Shown piece after piece: positions 10,401 to 21,215 of a DNA stretch of 64,000 nucleotides. Each line of letters starts with the position of its first letter. Positions within the stretch are counted from its first letter, which is position 1. The DNA lies in NCBI RefSeq assembly GCF_043641665.1, contig NC_092188.1, forward strand, positions 16,699,704-16,763,703, read 5' to 3'. Origin of the DNA: Enoplosus armatus (taxonomy: Eukaryota > Chordata > Actinopteri > Centrarchiformes > Enoplosidae). The notes under the pieces were generated by a model. The model saw only the letters and a program-made list of their open reading frames with translations. It was not told the origin of the DNA and searched no databases. A program made the translations under genes and the position numbers.

Positions 10401-11093
10401 GAAAGAGTAATGGCTTGTGTTATATTAATTTTCTATGACACATAAATGGACTGCTTAGAGGCTAAACGCTCAAATAAAATACAACTCTTAGTTGGTGTTC
10501 AGTTTTACATAATTAGCTGCTCACTGAGTGCTAAACGTTGGTCAAGCCAGTACAATTTGCAGCTCATGCTTAAAAATCCAATTTAAGCCAAAGGGGTCAA
10601 GGATTTCATAGGAAGAACCCGATGAGTAGGCCACTAGATATGGGCGCATAGCAACGTGCACTCCATAAAAAAGTTCCGCAAGTGCTTTCTGATTAGTGAA
10701 TCATACCAAAAACACTGGAGTAACCTGTGCCGCTGTGAGCGAGTGAAAGCAGCTAAACATTTTGCGCACTTACAGACTTTAACTCGCCGGCACATTCACT
10801 TGCTTCGCAGCCTCATCATACAGAATCACACCAGAATATATGAGATATTTTACCATGTAAGATGGGAATCCCGTAGCTGGATCCGTGGAGTATGACAGTG
10901 GACTGGAGAAGCCTGCACCCGCGGAGGCGGAGAAAGCAGCCGATCCAGGGTAAGGGCTGAAGGCTGAGCCAGAGGACGACCTCGCTAAGTCTTCATTCCG
11001 CGGGGCAGCCAGAGCCGAGGCCCCATAAGCCGGACACGAATAAAGAGCCAGAGAGCCCGGGGGCTGGTAGAGGTAACCCTGAGGATAGGACAT
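7485..11093 (-). CDS. irx2: Iroquois homeobox transcription factor Irx2 (spliced gene, three firm coding exons)
   Basis: Irx2 is a TALE-class homeodomain nuclear DNA-binding factor that patterns neural and other territories. Joining 10854-11093, 9129-9534 and 7493-8377 gives 510 codons plus one base; reading through the donor ends two codons later at TAA 7487-7485 (512 residues). Order: conserved [11 protein letters not shown]-terminus; TALE homeodomain at about 112-174 with the three-residue loop (PYP) and recognition helix [14 protein letters not shown]; acidic stretch at 183-215; IRO motif [13 protein letters not shown] at 343-355; Irx2-type block [20 protein letters not shown] at 406-425. 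That last block plus LQGQGILRY, and [20 protein letters not shown] near 218-237, match IRX2 better than IRX5, IRX1 or IRX3. Low-complexity runs are His (286-300), Gln (357-364) and Ala (445-458). The start is the ATG giving the invariant family N-terminus; the frame extends upstream without an ATG. Fish retain mainly irx2a, so that paralogue is likely. Confidence 0.95.
7493..8377 (-). CDS. irx2: irx2 coding exon 3, IRO motif and C-terminal region
   Basis: The acceptor is ttttgtcttag at 8378; the first codon is split (G|GT) with exon 2. It encodes residues 216-510: [38 protein letters not shown], a His-rich run, the IRO motif [13 protein letters not shown], a Pro/Ser-rich linker, then [20 protein letters not shown] and [10 protein letters not shown], a 14-Ala run, and the end RPAHLEAKK. 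The exon finishes AAG AAA G before GTACGTAA, a near-perfect donor in the same phase as mammalian IRX2 exon 3. If it is not spliced, Gly-Thr and a TAA follow at once. Confidence 0.9.
7650..7691 (-). repeat. irx2: In-frame trinucleotide run coding 14 alanines
   Basis: Forty-two bases of mixed GCC/GCT/GCA codons (minus strand) give residues 445-458 as alanine. The codon mixture (interrupted GCC runs) suggests a relatively stable tract, not a pure expandable repeat. Vertebrate IRX2 has short alanine runs in the same C-terminal region, but this one is longer than I recall for mammals. Confidence 0.9.
8378..9128 (-). other. irx2 intron 2
   Basis: A phase-1 intron of 751 bases bounded by GTGGGG (9128 downward) and TTTTTGTCTTAG. 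It is AT-rich in the middle, with a non-repetitive patch at 8570-8780 holding 'gaattattcatac' and 'cataattatac'. No other gene is seen. Confidence 0.85.
9129..9534 (-). CDS. irx2: irx2 coding exon 2, TALE homeodomain
   Basis: The exon starts after the acceptor tttcctccag (phase 0) and ends GAT GAA G before GTGGGG (phase 1), adding residues 81-215. It carries [40 protein letters not shown] and the rest of the homeodomain, with the TALE loop [13 protein letters not shown] and helix 3 [20 protein letters not shown]. Asn in WFAN is the invariant base-contacting residue, and the Ala at the TALE-diagnostic helix-3 position is present. After the homeodomain comes [15 protein letters not shown], an acidic stretch typical of Irx proteins. 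The homeodomain shows no damage. Confidence 0.97.
10010..10460. promoter_or_regulatory. Candidate enhancer inside irx2 intron 1
   Basis: Intron 1 (9535-10853) holds a non-repetitive stretch dense in TAAT/ATTA words ('actaatggttaactaatgg', 'ggattaactaataac', 'ctgttaatgtag', 'cccattagc', 'tttaatgactg', 'atattaattttc'). A 10-bp unit is directly repeated at 10031-10052. The rest of the intron is plainer and AT-rich. The texture is that of a conserved regulatory element; it could bind Irx or other homeodomain factors. No alignment was made. Confidence 0.35.
10854..11093 (-). CDS. irx2: irx2 coding exon 1
   Basis: Eighty codons from the ATG at 11093-11091 to an ATG (Met80) directly followed by the donor GTAAAA (phase 0). 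It encodes the Iroquois N-terminal region: [10 protein letters not shown], then [19 protein letters not shown] and a Ser/Ala/Gly-rich [14 protein letters not shown] segment, ending GFPSYM. This run is nearly the same as in vertebrate Irx2 and differs from Irx5 (which has a different segment after CPAY). It is CpG-containing and GC-rich compared with its flanks. Confidence 0.93.
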
Positions 11094-11339
11094 TGGTGAG
11101 CGCGGGATAAGTCGCCGATTCCAAAAAGGGAGGAAAAAACGCGCAGGGCGTCGGGCAACAACAGCCAAAATAATAAACAATCAACTCAATAATCAGCCGT
11201 ACAAACAGCCATCAGACAATGAAAATAAAAAAAAGTCCTCCCTCCACAGCCCCCTTACTGGGAAAAAAACCCCGAAAGATCTGTTAAAGTGCCCTCATAG
11301 AGGCAATGTGGCATGCGTCTTGATCCCCTAGCGTCCGAT

Positions 11340-11500
11340 GTTTTTAGTACGCAGCACTATGAAGTGAGGAGTTAGGAGGGAAGGAGCCAGTGGAGTTTCA
11401 GACACACAAGAGCATTGGGGGAAACTGGAGCTGTCACTCCGGCTCATCTGAATATCCCATCCCCGCCCCCTTTCTGCCTCACAGAAATGGAGCCTCGGAA
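11340..11500 (-). promoter_or_regulatory. irx2: Probable irx2 core promoter with GC box
   Basis: About 250-400 bases upstream of the ATG, the minus strand reads AAAGGGGGCGGGGATGGG (GC-box core at 11461-11470), a good Sp1-type site. No TATA box is clear on the minus strand here, as expected for a developmental CpG-type promoter. The 5' UTR would run from about 11350 to 11094. A non-ATG in-frame extension exists upstream of the start, but no upstream ATG is visible in 11094-11184. Confidence 0.4.
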
Positions 11501-11999
11501 CAAAACCAAGACTCCACACTGCAAAAAGTAGGGTCCGTCCGTCTCAGCAAGAGTTTTTTAGTTGAGTGTGGGATTTTAAAACCTATTTCACTCAATCAGA
11601 CAAATCTACCAGAGATAATAATGTAACTATGTAACTATGTAATAATGCAAATGAATTGGTCCACAGGGAACTGCCTTATTTGTCATTTGTTTAAGGGAAA
11701 TTCACCACACCTGATGTGTAAATTTATAATTGAGACATTTTTGGATTTTCTTTTCAACTCACTTATTTCAATCATGGTTAAAAAAGAAACTCAAATAGTG
11801 CATATGTTGACTTGTTGGATATTTATTGTAGAACAAAACATAAATAGACTCGGGGAGAAAGAGATTTATGCGAAATGAGTTCACCTGTTTTTCTCAGATC
11901 TTTTTTGTGCCGTCGGGTTATTTATTTTGATTGTTTTGAGCTCAGGTTGATTGTGGCACACAGCGTCTGTCGGACCAAAACTTGCGTGCACTCCGCGGC

Positions 12000-12250
12000 A
12001 ACTGTGAGAGAGAGAGAGAGAGTGTGGGGGAGAGAGAGGTAGAGCGAGTATAAAATGGCCAGTGCTCTCCACTTGCAGCTGGTTATTTCGTCAGTCCTGC
12101 TATCAAACGCGGACACATCCACGTATTCAACGTATGCGAGCGCCGATAAGTGTGCGCGCCTCTCGGGCAGTGCGCGCTCATGGCCTGCGGGAGGTGCACC
12201 CGCTCCTTCATTTGCACCACTTAGCGCATCTCACACGCGTCCAATCCCTT
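12000..12250 (+). promoter_or_regulatory. CpG-rich block with plus-strand TATA box; possible divergent promoter
   Basis: A GA-rich tract (12005-12045) leads into TATAAAA at 12049-12055 on the plus strand. About 150 bases with roughly 17 CpGs follow (12105-12250), far above the local background. An initiator-like TCAGTC lies at 12091-12096, a little far from the TATA. In mammals IRX2 has a divergently transcribed neighbour (CEI/C5orf38) at its promoter, so a head-to-head non-coding or small-protein transcript is possible. The frames here (12055-12279, 12062-12349) resemble no protein I know. Confidence 0.3.
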
Positions 12251-13880
12251 ACTATTACAATTACATTCATCAGCAATAATACAGCTGTTGGTGGTGGTGA
12301 TTGTCGCTTTATGAGGGGCAGTCTCCCCTCTCCGCAGACACCACGCTAACCACCGAGGCTGTAAAAGTGTGTGTGTGCGATTGTATTAGGTGAGTTTTGA
12401 CAGTCTTTGCTCACGCACTTCGCCGGTGTGTTCGGGAGCTCACCTGTCTAAGCTGCTGTGCGTCTTCTGGACTTGTCTCCATGCAGAACAGGGCACAGCC
12501 TTGTCCTTTATTATTGTGATTACAGGCATTATGACCTCTGTTGGAGACAAGCGATACAGCACAGCGTGCTGGAAACCTGAAGCTGTGACAGCGGTTTTGG
12601 AACGGGCAGTCAAGGTGGCAACTGCTGGGAGGAAGAGTGGCCTAAGCAGTCTTCCTCATCAGTATTCATCCGAATGAATGTATTCATCCATCAGGTGCTT
12701 GTTCCTCCGCTGCAGTGTGGTCTGGCAGTGTTGTAAACAGCAACGGCACCATTTCAATAGGTGCAATACAGCTTGCCTGTTAGCAGCAATGACTAATTTA
12801 TTTAAAACACCTAAATACATGCAGGTATTATAATGTACAAATAAGGGGCTCATAGTAATCTTAATACATTTCAGTTTTGCTAATTAATACACAATATCCC
12901 ATAATGTCCTGTATTCAAGTCTTGACTTAATTACAGCTATAATGGGGGGCAATTTTTCAACTTAGGCTACTTTGAGAGGAGACATGACAGTGTTATGACT
13001 ATTACATGACATCTAATAGAACATACTGTTATCACCACATATTATACGAGTGTTTGTATTAAGCACAGTGTTATCATAAACACCTTCTTAGAAATTGTAG
13101 CATTTCTTTATACACACCATACTAAGCACCCGTATCAATTAAATATCAAATTATATAAACCATATTTTTAAAAAGTCTTGATAATGTTCTTTTATATTGT
13201 AACTGCTATCCTTATTTTGAGAATTAATTCCTAACACATCGTATTAACAATAAAAGAATAAGACAATATAGAATAAGATACTGAATGCTGTGTTACATCT
13301 AATATATTTTCATTATGTATAACTAAATACATGGGCTTATAAAACAATCACATTAGTCATAGTACCTGACTATGATATGACATTCAACTTTGACATTAAA
13401 GGAAATAAGCTTGCTGTATATGAGGGCAAATTAATTGCATTTTTTATGTTTGAAGCTTGACCTGTTAACACATTGTATTAGAACCTGCAGGTCTAACCAT
13501 ATCATGGAATTGGACAATAATTGCTCAATATCAGTTGAGTACACTGCTTTACCTTATGAATGCCATCATCACAAAACCTTCCAATCAAAGAGTCAAATGC
13601 ACCTGTAACTGCACAGTTATATAAGTGGATATTTACTGTAGTGTCAAAATCCTTTATTGTTTTCAGCCTAAGAAAGGTTGACATGCTCTTGGAGATATCA
13701 AGCATTTATTGTGTGCCTTATTTTAATAGTGAACCTGCTATTAAGGAAGTGGTTTCTATGTTTTCGGGAGATGTAGGTGGTTTCTCCGTTTCAGGCAGGA
13801 CTAATCAATCCCAGAGGAGTAAATGAGTATTCTCAATATAGATTGGGTCAAGATATGGCTGACTGAGAGTTCTGTTTGGC
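12251..13880. other. AT-rich gene-free stretch upstream of irx2
   Basis: Moderate CpG continues to about 12440, then DNA becomes AT-rich (12840-13500) with no protein-like frames. Nothing resembling a gene, RNA or transposon terminus was seen. Confidence 0.5.
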
Positions 13881-13898
13881 CCACACCAGGGGGCACTG
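13881..13898 (+). promoter_or_regulatory. CTCF-like site, forward orientation
   Basis: The sequence CCACACCAGGGGGCACTG fits the vertebrate CTCF core (CCASYAGRKGGCRS) closely. It lies 2.8 kb upstream of the irx2 start codon and points away from the gene. Iroquois clusters are organised by CTCF-bounded chromatin loops, so such a site near a promoter is plausible. Occupancy cannot be judged from sequence. Confidence 0.4.
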
Positions 13899-13955
13899 TC
13901 TCCTCTAGACACAGACCATAGGCTAACCATCAGTACTGTACTGACACTGTGAGTT

Positions 13956-13960
<5 letters not shown>

Positions 13961-13990
<30 letters not shown>

Positions 13991-14172
13991 ATGTGCATGT
14001 GTTCTGTGAGGGCGTTTTTTCCCACTTGTATGTGTGTAAGTGTATATAATGGTGGGTGTATATGTGTGTGCAAGTTAATGTCTCTGTGCACATATGCATA
14101 TTGTCAGTGTGAAAGTGCACCTGTCGACCTGTTAAGGTGTATAACTGTGTGTGTGTGTGTGTGTGTGTGTGT
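13961..14172. repeat. Two (GT)n microsatellites with GT-rich DNA between
   Basis: Pure GT tracts lie at 13961-13989 and 14146-14172, separated by degenerate TGTG/TATG DNA. Frames read through this are pure low complexity. Confidence 0.9.
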
Positions 14173-14275
14173 TGAACTCTGCAGTAGTACATTCCAAGTC
14201 TCAGTTTCAGACAGGCTGGAGCTCCTAAGATATTTTAGTCCCGACCTGATGGAGATATAGGAGATGGGAGAGAGG

Positions 14276-14450
14276 AGATTGACAGACAGACAGGCAGAAA
14301 GACAAGGCCGACAGAGAGACAGACAGATAAAGATAGTGTAGGGGGTATAGAGACAGTAAGGCAGGTAGATGGAGCAAGACAGGAAAGCATCAGGTCAGAC
14401 AGACAGGGAGGCAGACAATGAAAAAGATGTAGAGTCAGACAAACAGATAC
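14276..14450. repeat. Degenerate (GACA)n purine-rich satellite-like tract
   Basis: Interrupted GACAGACAGACAGGCAG units run for about 170 bases on the plus strand. The frames on either strand are repeat-derived. Confidence 0.75.
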
Positions 14451-17215
14451 CCCGTCCTGCATGACCTTATCACCAGTTTAAACTAATATAAATTAGCTGT
14501 AACTTCCAACAATGTGTTATCATTAACATGTTTTGCTGATGATGGTGAGGTGAGTAGTAATGAGTTATACACATGGAAGAAAAAACACTAATTGGCCAAC
14601 AGCATTTAATATTTGGGCTTGTTTTATTGATTTAAAATTAGCTTTAATGTCAGCGAGCAAATACTTTTTTTGTATCACTACAAGAAGACATTTTTACTTT
14701 ATAAGTATTTTTTAAGTATAAGTTAATAAAAGCACAATATAAAACAAATATAACATAAATAAAAACTGTGTGTTTGTCTCCTGCCAGTGTGTTACACTTG
14801 ATTTAAATTTCCTCAAATTAATTAGCTTTTAATATTTGTATCAGACACACTGCCATATTCTAATTACATATGATTGATTAATGGATAAAAGCTGTTTTTC
14901 TACCTCTGCTCACTCCAGATACCTCCATACCAGATCCAGTCTTTTTATGAAAAATGTCATCCTTCATGAATGAAGGAAACTGCTATTGATTTCTCATCTC
15001 GTTTCTCCCAACAGAATTTACCACTGAATAATGTCGAACTGGCAGAGTTGCTTGTATTGTATTGGCTGATGATTGCTAAATGCTAACCCTTTTTGGTAGA
15101 ATAAATTGCCCTGGAGTTGAATCGAATAGCTAAAGGATATGCTTTGATGTCATGCCCTTTGTTTATTACACATATGACTAAAGAAATATTGATTTCTGAT
15201 TTTTCATACGCTTTGCAGTGCAGCTGTTGCGGACATTTTGCATTTTATCAACTTATGTGACTTGCATTGAAACAGAGTATTGGGGTTCATGCGTTAAGTC
15301 CATGGGTGCATTTGGGGGCAATGTGAGGTGGAGCTGGGTAAATGTGTAAATGCATGTGTGTGTCTGTCTATCACTCTAACTATGCACGGCTGTAGGTGCA
15401 TGACTAACAGTGCAGTGCCGCAGCAGAGAAATGGACTAGTTATGTAGTCATATTGAGCTGGTCTGAAATCAATACGGTGTGGAATATAGCAGTATGATTA
15501 AAGCCTGAGCCTGGCTATTGTTCACAGTAACCACTGTATCCACGTCATTGGGACTCATTAGAACAGTGCATAGAGTTTCCCACCTTTTGGTCTGTCTCTG
15601 TCTAGCTTTTGGACATCTTAGTGTTTTTGTTTTATTGAGTGAGGCGTTCTTTGCATGACGAAGTCCCAAATTTGCATCGGTTGAGAACAGAGTGTATCAT
15701 GCTCTATACACACGACTAATTACTCTCCTGGATTCTGAAACACCCAAAAAAGCTCAAAAGGCTTTGTCTTGTGTGGGCTGCTGAAGGTATATGTTCAGTA
15801 TCCTAAACTTGCACAAAGTACAGTGCACATGTGTTGGTGTGCTCATGTTTGTGCGTAGGTGTGCGGAGGGAAGAAGAAAAACTGCCCTGTGATCTTTCAT
15901 TGTGCAACTTAGCCAGCCAGGCAGACTCATTGTCAGCTTGCTATGATCAAAACAACTCCCCAAAACTCTTCAGAGCGATTAAAAAAAAACGTCAAAATGT
16001 TGTAGTACATGTCTCGGCGTATCTGTCATCACAACAATGTCACATTTGCTGCATTTTGATACAAAGCACTACTACAATTCATCCCCTCCCCCCTTCGAGT
16101 TTGTCGCGGAAATGTCTTTGGTCTTTTTTTGTACAACGGGGGAGGGGTCAGTAGGGGAGGGGGCAACTAGGGGGACGAGGGGTTGGGTGGCAGACTGGCG
16201 ACAGGCCGTCATCTCTCTCCCCGCCTGGCATCTGCCCACTGCTGCCAACCCTCTTCTAATCAGCAGCCGTCCATGTGCTTGGCAGCAGAGGGGGTTTCAA
16301 ATCAGCTTCTCGCCCCTAGTTAAAAACCCTAAGCCCTATCACTTTGTAAACGGGTACCTTTAGGGCGACTGAAGCAGGGACGCCTCTGATGTGCTGAAGT
16401 GGAGAACATCGGTTGCCACGTTGCCTGGAATACGTTATGCTGCTAGCACTGTTGTTCTTGTTCTTGTTTATCAGTTTTTTTTAAACCAAAAATCACAAGG
16501 CAGCTCTTTCTTTAGGTTTGATTTGTTTAACATGCTGCTAACTGACATGGATGTTGGGAAAACAGTTCTCGGGGAGGAAAGTGAAGCAGTGAAACGATGG
16601 GCTTGAAGTGTAATTCCTCTTGAAAAAAGACGGGAAACAACAACCGCGCTAGTAGTGAAACACGAGTCTTTATTTTGTTTCATTCTGACATGTTGTCTGA
16701 ATTGGTGAGGCAAGGAGAACGATGTTCCTGCTTTCTAATTCACGGGTGAAAAACTTTCTCTCACAAGTGCTGTCTTGCAAACTACAAACATCATATTTAT
16801 TTTAACAAAATACTCTCACAGTGTGTGACATACAGCGTTACATTGAGTTCAAAGATGATGACACCAGGACTATTAAGCTTACAACTCTGACTCTACTGGT
16901 AAAATTTTACACATTTTCGTTTGAGGACAAATCGTGTGGTGTATAGCATAAAGCTAGAGGGCTCATTCATCTGCAGGGTGGAGGGTGGGGGGATTTAGGT
17001 GGGATGGCTGTTGGCTTCAGAAGTAACGAGCACAAAGAATGGGCTATGTGGAAGGGGAAGAAGAAAAAAAATCCACAAATTATAGGAATTATGTGCAGCA
17101 TGGGTTTCAAACACACACACATCCAGACAGGCTGATTGATGAACCAAACGAGTCGCCGAAAATCAAAGGGGGGAAATAAAGGGAGACACAAAGGGGGGAC
17201 AATTTGAAATGGACT
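14451..17215. other. Gene-free spacer
   Basis: Mostly AT-rich unique DNA with no credible coding frame. A non-repetitive block at 16180-16390, including 'ctagttaaaaaccctaagccc', could be conserved. The G-rich stretch 16138-16190 is low complexity. Confidence 0.45.
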
Positions 17216-17219
17216 AACC

Positions 17220-17485
17220 CTCTCCAGTGGCTCTGTAGCCAAGGGTCGGGCAGATAGGGTTGCCTAGAAAGAGTCTGCTGACAGCCAGTGTCACTGGGCT
17301 TTGTAATCATTGTGCTGGACCTGATAGGGTTACTAGCGGCTAATCCAGGCTGACCTTGGTTAGGTGCCCTGAATGAGGACGGCTTTGTACAGTTGGGACA
17401 AGCTAACAGTATGACGGTGATGCTGACATATAATGTCTGCGTGGGGACTTGCCACCACAGCTCTTTTGTTGTGCTATCGAGTTGC
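17220..17485. promoter_or_regulatory. Candidate conserved non-coding element
   Basis: A block of balanced composition between purine-rich DNA on the left and a poly-A/T stretch on the right. It contains 'ctttgtaatcattgtgctgg', 'gacagccagtgtcactgg' and 'gcggctaatccaggctgac' (GCTAATCC, a bicoid/Otx-type core). The frames are uninterrupted only by chance and lack protein-like composition. Confidence 0.3.
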
Positions 17486-18179
17486 AAGTCCCAGCCACGC
17501 ACAAAAAAAATAAAAAATGTTTTTCTTTTTTTCTTTTGGTGGAAGAAAGGTGGCATTTAAATTGTCACTTGGGAGAAGGTAAGGTTGTATCTCAAGGTTC
17601 AAGAGGTCAGCGCTTGTGTTGGATGGTGTTTGAATGACTTCAAAACAAATCCTATCGTGATGAAATTTTATGTTGTTGCCACGCAATGGTCCCTGCGTGT
17701 GTGTGTTTGCACTAGATGTGATAGAAATGTCACCACACATCTACAACATGTTTCTACAAAGACAAGGCCTAACTGATGCATTTTCCTTCTGAAAACGCAA
17801 GCATGCGTTTTCATGAGAGGAAACATTTTTTTTCAGCTGAAAAAGGAGAAAGAATGAAGGAAAAAGAGTTGGCATGTCCAGTCTTACCACTCAGCCTTCA
17901 TGTGAATGCAAATAACTAATAATAAAAAAAATAATCTTTTGGCATTTATTAGGGGAGCCAATATATGTCACTGAACAGACATTTTCAATTGACTAAAAAT
18001 GCACATGAGCTATGCCACATATAAACACTTGTGCCCTCTGTTTTAAATGGTCATGCACCATCTAAGACACAATCAACCAGGAAACCAAATGAATTAATGC
18101 TTTTGCAGGACCGATATAAGAATGGGAGGCAGGGAGAACGCTGAATTTAATGTTAGACATCATACATATAATACACACT

Positions 18180-18660
18180 CAACGGCCATCCATTCGACAT
18201 CCACATATACACATCATCCCAACAACAAACACACACACACACCTTCAGGCTCCAACCGGTGTGAAGGCAGTAGAGAGAAGGCATCCTTGCCTTTCTTCCT
18301 GCCAGGGAGAGCTGTAAACGGGAATGGGATTCCCATCCCCTGGAGCCTGCTACTAATCCACAACAGGCCCACTGCTGGATTACTGGGGACATCAGCTGAC
18401 ATGCCAGCTAGTGCACACACATGCACACGCACACACACACACACACACACAGGGGCACAAACACATACCCACATGCATGATCTGACACACACATCAATGC
18501 ATGTACACACGCGTGCCAGCCGCGCAATATGTGCATCATACACTCACATGCGTGCACATGAGTGGTCAGGCATACAACCATGGATGGGGGCGCACACACT
18601 CACACACACACACACACACAACAAATACATACACAAAAACAGACAAATCACACACATAAT
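18180..18660. repeat. CA-rich microsatellite cluster around a unique island
   Basis: CA tracts at about 18230-18243, 18424-18451 and 18601-18621 with degenerate CACA/ATGC DNA between. The island at 18250-18400 is non-repetitive (it holds 'cctgctactaatccacaac' and 'cagctgacatgccagc') and may be conserved. A 208-codon frame through the cluster is a Thr/His repeat artefact. Confidence 0.8.
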
Positions 18661-19329
18661 CAAGACCTGGAATGCAGCTCATAGCTTTAATACATTGGCA
18701 GGACAATATAGAGATTGCCATATTTCTACAGTCAGGAGTTGGCAGTAATGGCTAAGTCTGTCCTCTATTGTCCCCGCTGGTCTGGATGCTCGTTGATGTA
18801 TACGCTCTGTGGAGTCCTTCACCGCGCAATTATACACATCTATCCTGCATTATATATGATTATGTGCATTGTGATTCCTGTGATTATTTTTTAAACTAAA
18901 GCAGAACATTAGAATTATGTTTCTGAAATTGCAATTCACCAGATGTGTCTTCCGTGTCTCCCATCCCCACAGCCACAAAGTGAAATTTGAAATGTCCAAA
19001 CAAGTGCTCCAGGAAATCAAAATTAGAATCAAGTTTGGTCATGGTATTGGTTTTCATTTCATCATGCCGTTTAAACCATTTGTTTAACTGGAAGTCAAGT
19101 TTTACCAAGTTTCAAACAATATGAGGACACATATCATTGTCCGGCTGTTATTTGAGACTTCAAATGCAACACTAAATCAGAATATACAATGTGCCGATTG
19201 CTACAAACTATCAGCTCCGACAGACAAATCAGCTGTAACACATTTCAAATGCAGTCAGGTAAATCTCAGCCCATGATTAGGTCAAGCGTGGTGGTGGTAT
19301 TTGTGGTAAACACTGTTCCGCTCTGGGGG

Positions 19330-19700
19330 CTAAACGTTTGTGTCAGTAAAGAATAATTACACCCTTCGACGTTGTATCTATCGTGTTAATCTCGGTCCGC
19401 AGCAGCCACTTTATTCTCTCGTTTGTTTAATAGCTCACTAGCAGCTTTATTGTTTCAAAGTGCTCGATAGCAAACCTGTAAATTCTCTGTTCAACATTTG
19501 CCCCCGTGGCGTTGTGGTTCACCGGTGCTGAATGTTGAAATAAAGCAAACAGTCATTGATCTGCAATCAAAGATCCAGGACAGGAGGTCATTTACATGTA
19601 GAGAAGAGAACCATTAGGAACTGTGCTGCAAGGCTGTGTGGAGTTAAATTCATTTAGCAGTGGTTCACTGGTGCTATTGACTTACCTACAGTAGGTATAT
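19330..19700. promoter_or_regulatory. Candidate conserved non-coding element
   Basis: Balanced, repeat-free DNA with 'gtaaagaataattacaccc', 'gtgttaatctcgg', 'gtttaatagctcactagc', 'agtcattgatctgcaatc' and the SOX/TCF-like 'atcaaagatcc'. Neighbouring DNA is more AT-rich and plainer. A likely enhancer by texture only. Confidence 0.32.
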
Positions 19701-21029
19701 GTTAAAAGAAAAAGGGAAAAAATCACTAAGCTATTCTGAAATATTGTGTGTCGTAGCAGTAGATGCTGTCTGTTGCTAATTAGAAATGAATGTGCATGTG
19801 TGCTGTACACAACAAAGCCAATTATCTAGGGACCAAGGGAGAGAGACAGGCTTTATACTGAGGGCCTTGATATGAGGCAAAGGAATCAGATAGGAGGCAA
19901 ATGGCTCTGGAAAATTAGGCACAACCACTTATTGGCAGTTGGTCAAGTTTGCAACTGTCCCAGGAGTCCTGAGTGCTTATGCAATGTGTTGCAGCTTCTG
20001 TTAAAATTTGATGATTAAATGGGCAAATACTTCCTAGATTTGTAGACTGAGAGTGGGGCCTGTTTATTTTATTTATTCATAGCGTGAATATGAATAATTT
20101 ACCGGTCAGCAGTTTTTGTCAGAGGAGAATCATTATTGTATGTGGCAGGCTAAAGGTTTGTGATTTTTTTGCATTTGGCACGTTTCCACCATATTGACAT
20201 CCGCTAGCTTCTGTCAGGGTCATCTCTCTCTGTTTGCTTAGAAAGCTGGTTTAACAGGTTGCCATCAACTTGTGCAAGATGATGTTTTTCGACAACTTTT
20301 CAGTGAATGCATTATGTGTTTTTAACCATGGTGCCAAAACACGAGCAGGATTCTTTACTGGCAAACTGTTAGCTAGATAAGTTATTTCAGCTTAGATAGC
20401 TATAATAGCTATAGTTCATTTGGAAGGACATACTGTATATATAAAAATGTCAGTTTTGCGTTGATCTGATCATTTTTTTTACTCGTGGTGTTGAAATTTA
20501 TCCTTGCCTCTAAGGACCAGGTGCAGGTTAGCATAGATTTGGAAATTAAACAATGTTTGTGTGGGTAATTCTTTTCTGAAACAAACAAATGTGCTATTTA
20601 GAAAAGAAAATGGTATGGTCGCTAAAGTATCTCAGAGGGTGCTTGAAAAAGACAAGGGACTTAAAGACAGACAGGCACAGTCACACTCCGGTTCACACGT
20701 GCAATTTCAGGTTTTAAAGATTCACCTCACCTGTGGCGCTCCCAGAGAAAAATGCAGACCCAACACACTCAGCTGGGTTTGTGCTGCATCAGTTGTAGGT
20801 CCCATCCTATGGAAAAGACACACATGCACCTGCCAATTACAGCTACACCACACAATCAAGAAATATATGAAACACATCACTGTCTCACCTTATATGACCT
20901 CTCAAGAAAAACGACATCATCGGTTGTTTCAACAAGTGCCCCAAAACCACAACAAAACATCGATGGGAGACTGCTGTTCATTTCCTGTTTCCAACTGACA
21001 GTCAACTTTGTTGACCACAATTGTTCCAT
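19701..21029. other. Gene-free spacer
   Basis: AT-rich unique DNA. The longest frame (20561-20998) has no recognisable domain and ordinary non-coding composition. No RNA gene or transposon end was seen. Confidence 0.45.
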
Positions 21030-21215
21030 AAACTTAACCATATGTTTATTATTGTAACCATGACAACGAACCTAAAGGAAGTAGTCATTTTAACCCAAAA
21101 GACATTTCCTAAACACTAAGAAAGTACTTATTTTAACCTAAACCATGATCTCTCCCTGCGCTTAACCAAGTCCTGTTTGTGCCTAAACCTAACTAAACCT
21201 GAACCACAGAGCAGT
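21030..21215 (+). repeat. Dispersed repeat fragment related to 1-210
   Basis: 'gcgcttaaccaag', 'gtgcctaaacctaac' and 'taaacctgaacc' recall the words at the left edge of the window in the same orientation. I read these as decayed copies of one teleost interspersed family. Boundaries are approximate and no terminal repeats are visible. Confidence 0.4.

Noticed and set aside
7485..11093. Identity as irx5, irx1 or irx3
   Set aside because: The N-terminal ALAAPR segment, the [20 protein letters not shown] stretch and the LQGQGILRY block fit IRX2; IRX5 differs after CPAY and in the C-terminal block, and IRX1/IRX3 lack this N-terminus.
11094..11180. In-frame N-terminal extension of irx2
   Set aside because: The frame stays open 29 codons upstream, but it has no ATG and the invariant Irx N-terminus starts at 11093.
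12055..12349. Small plus-strand frames downstream of the TATA box
   Set aside because: The first ATG lies inside the TATA box, so it would not be in the transcript, and the products resemble nothing known.
18122..18748. 208-codon plus-strand frame
   Set aside because: It is dominated by Thr-His repeats from CA microsatellites; no domain and no splice context.
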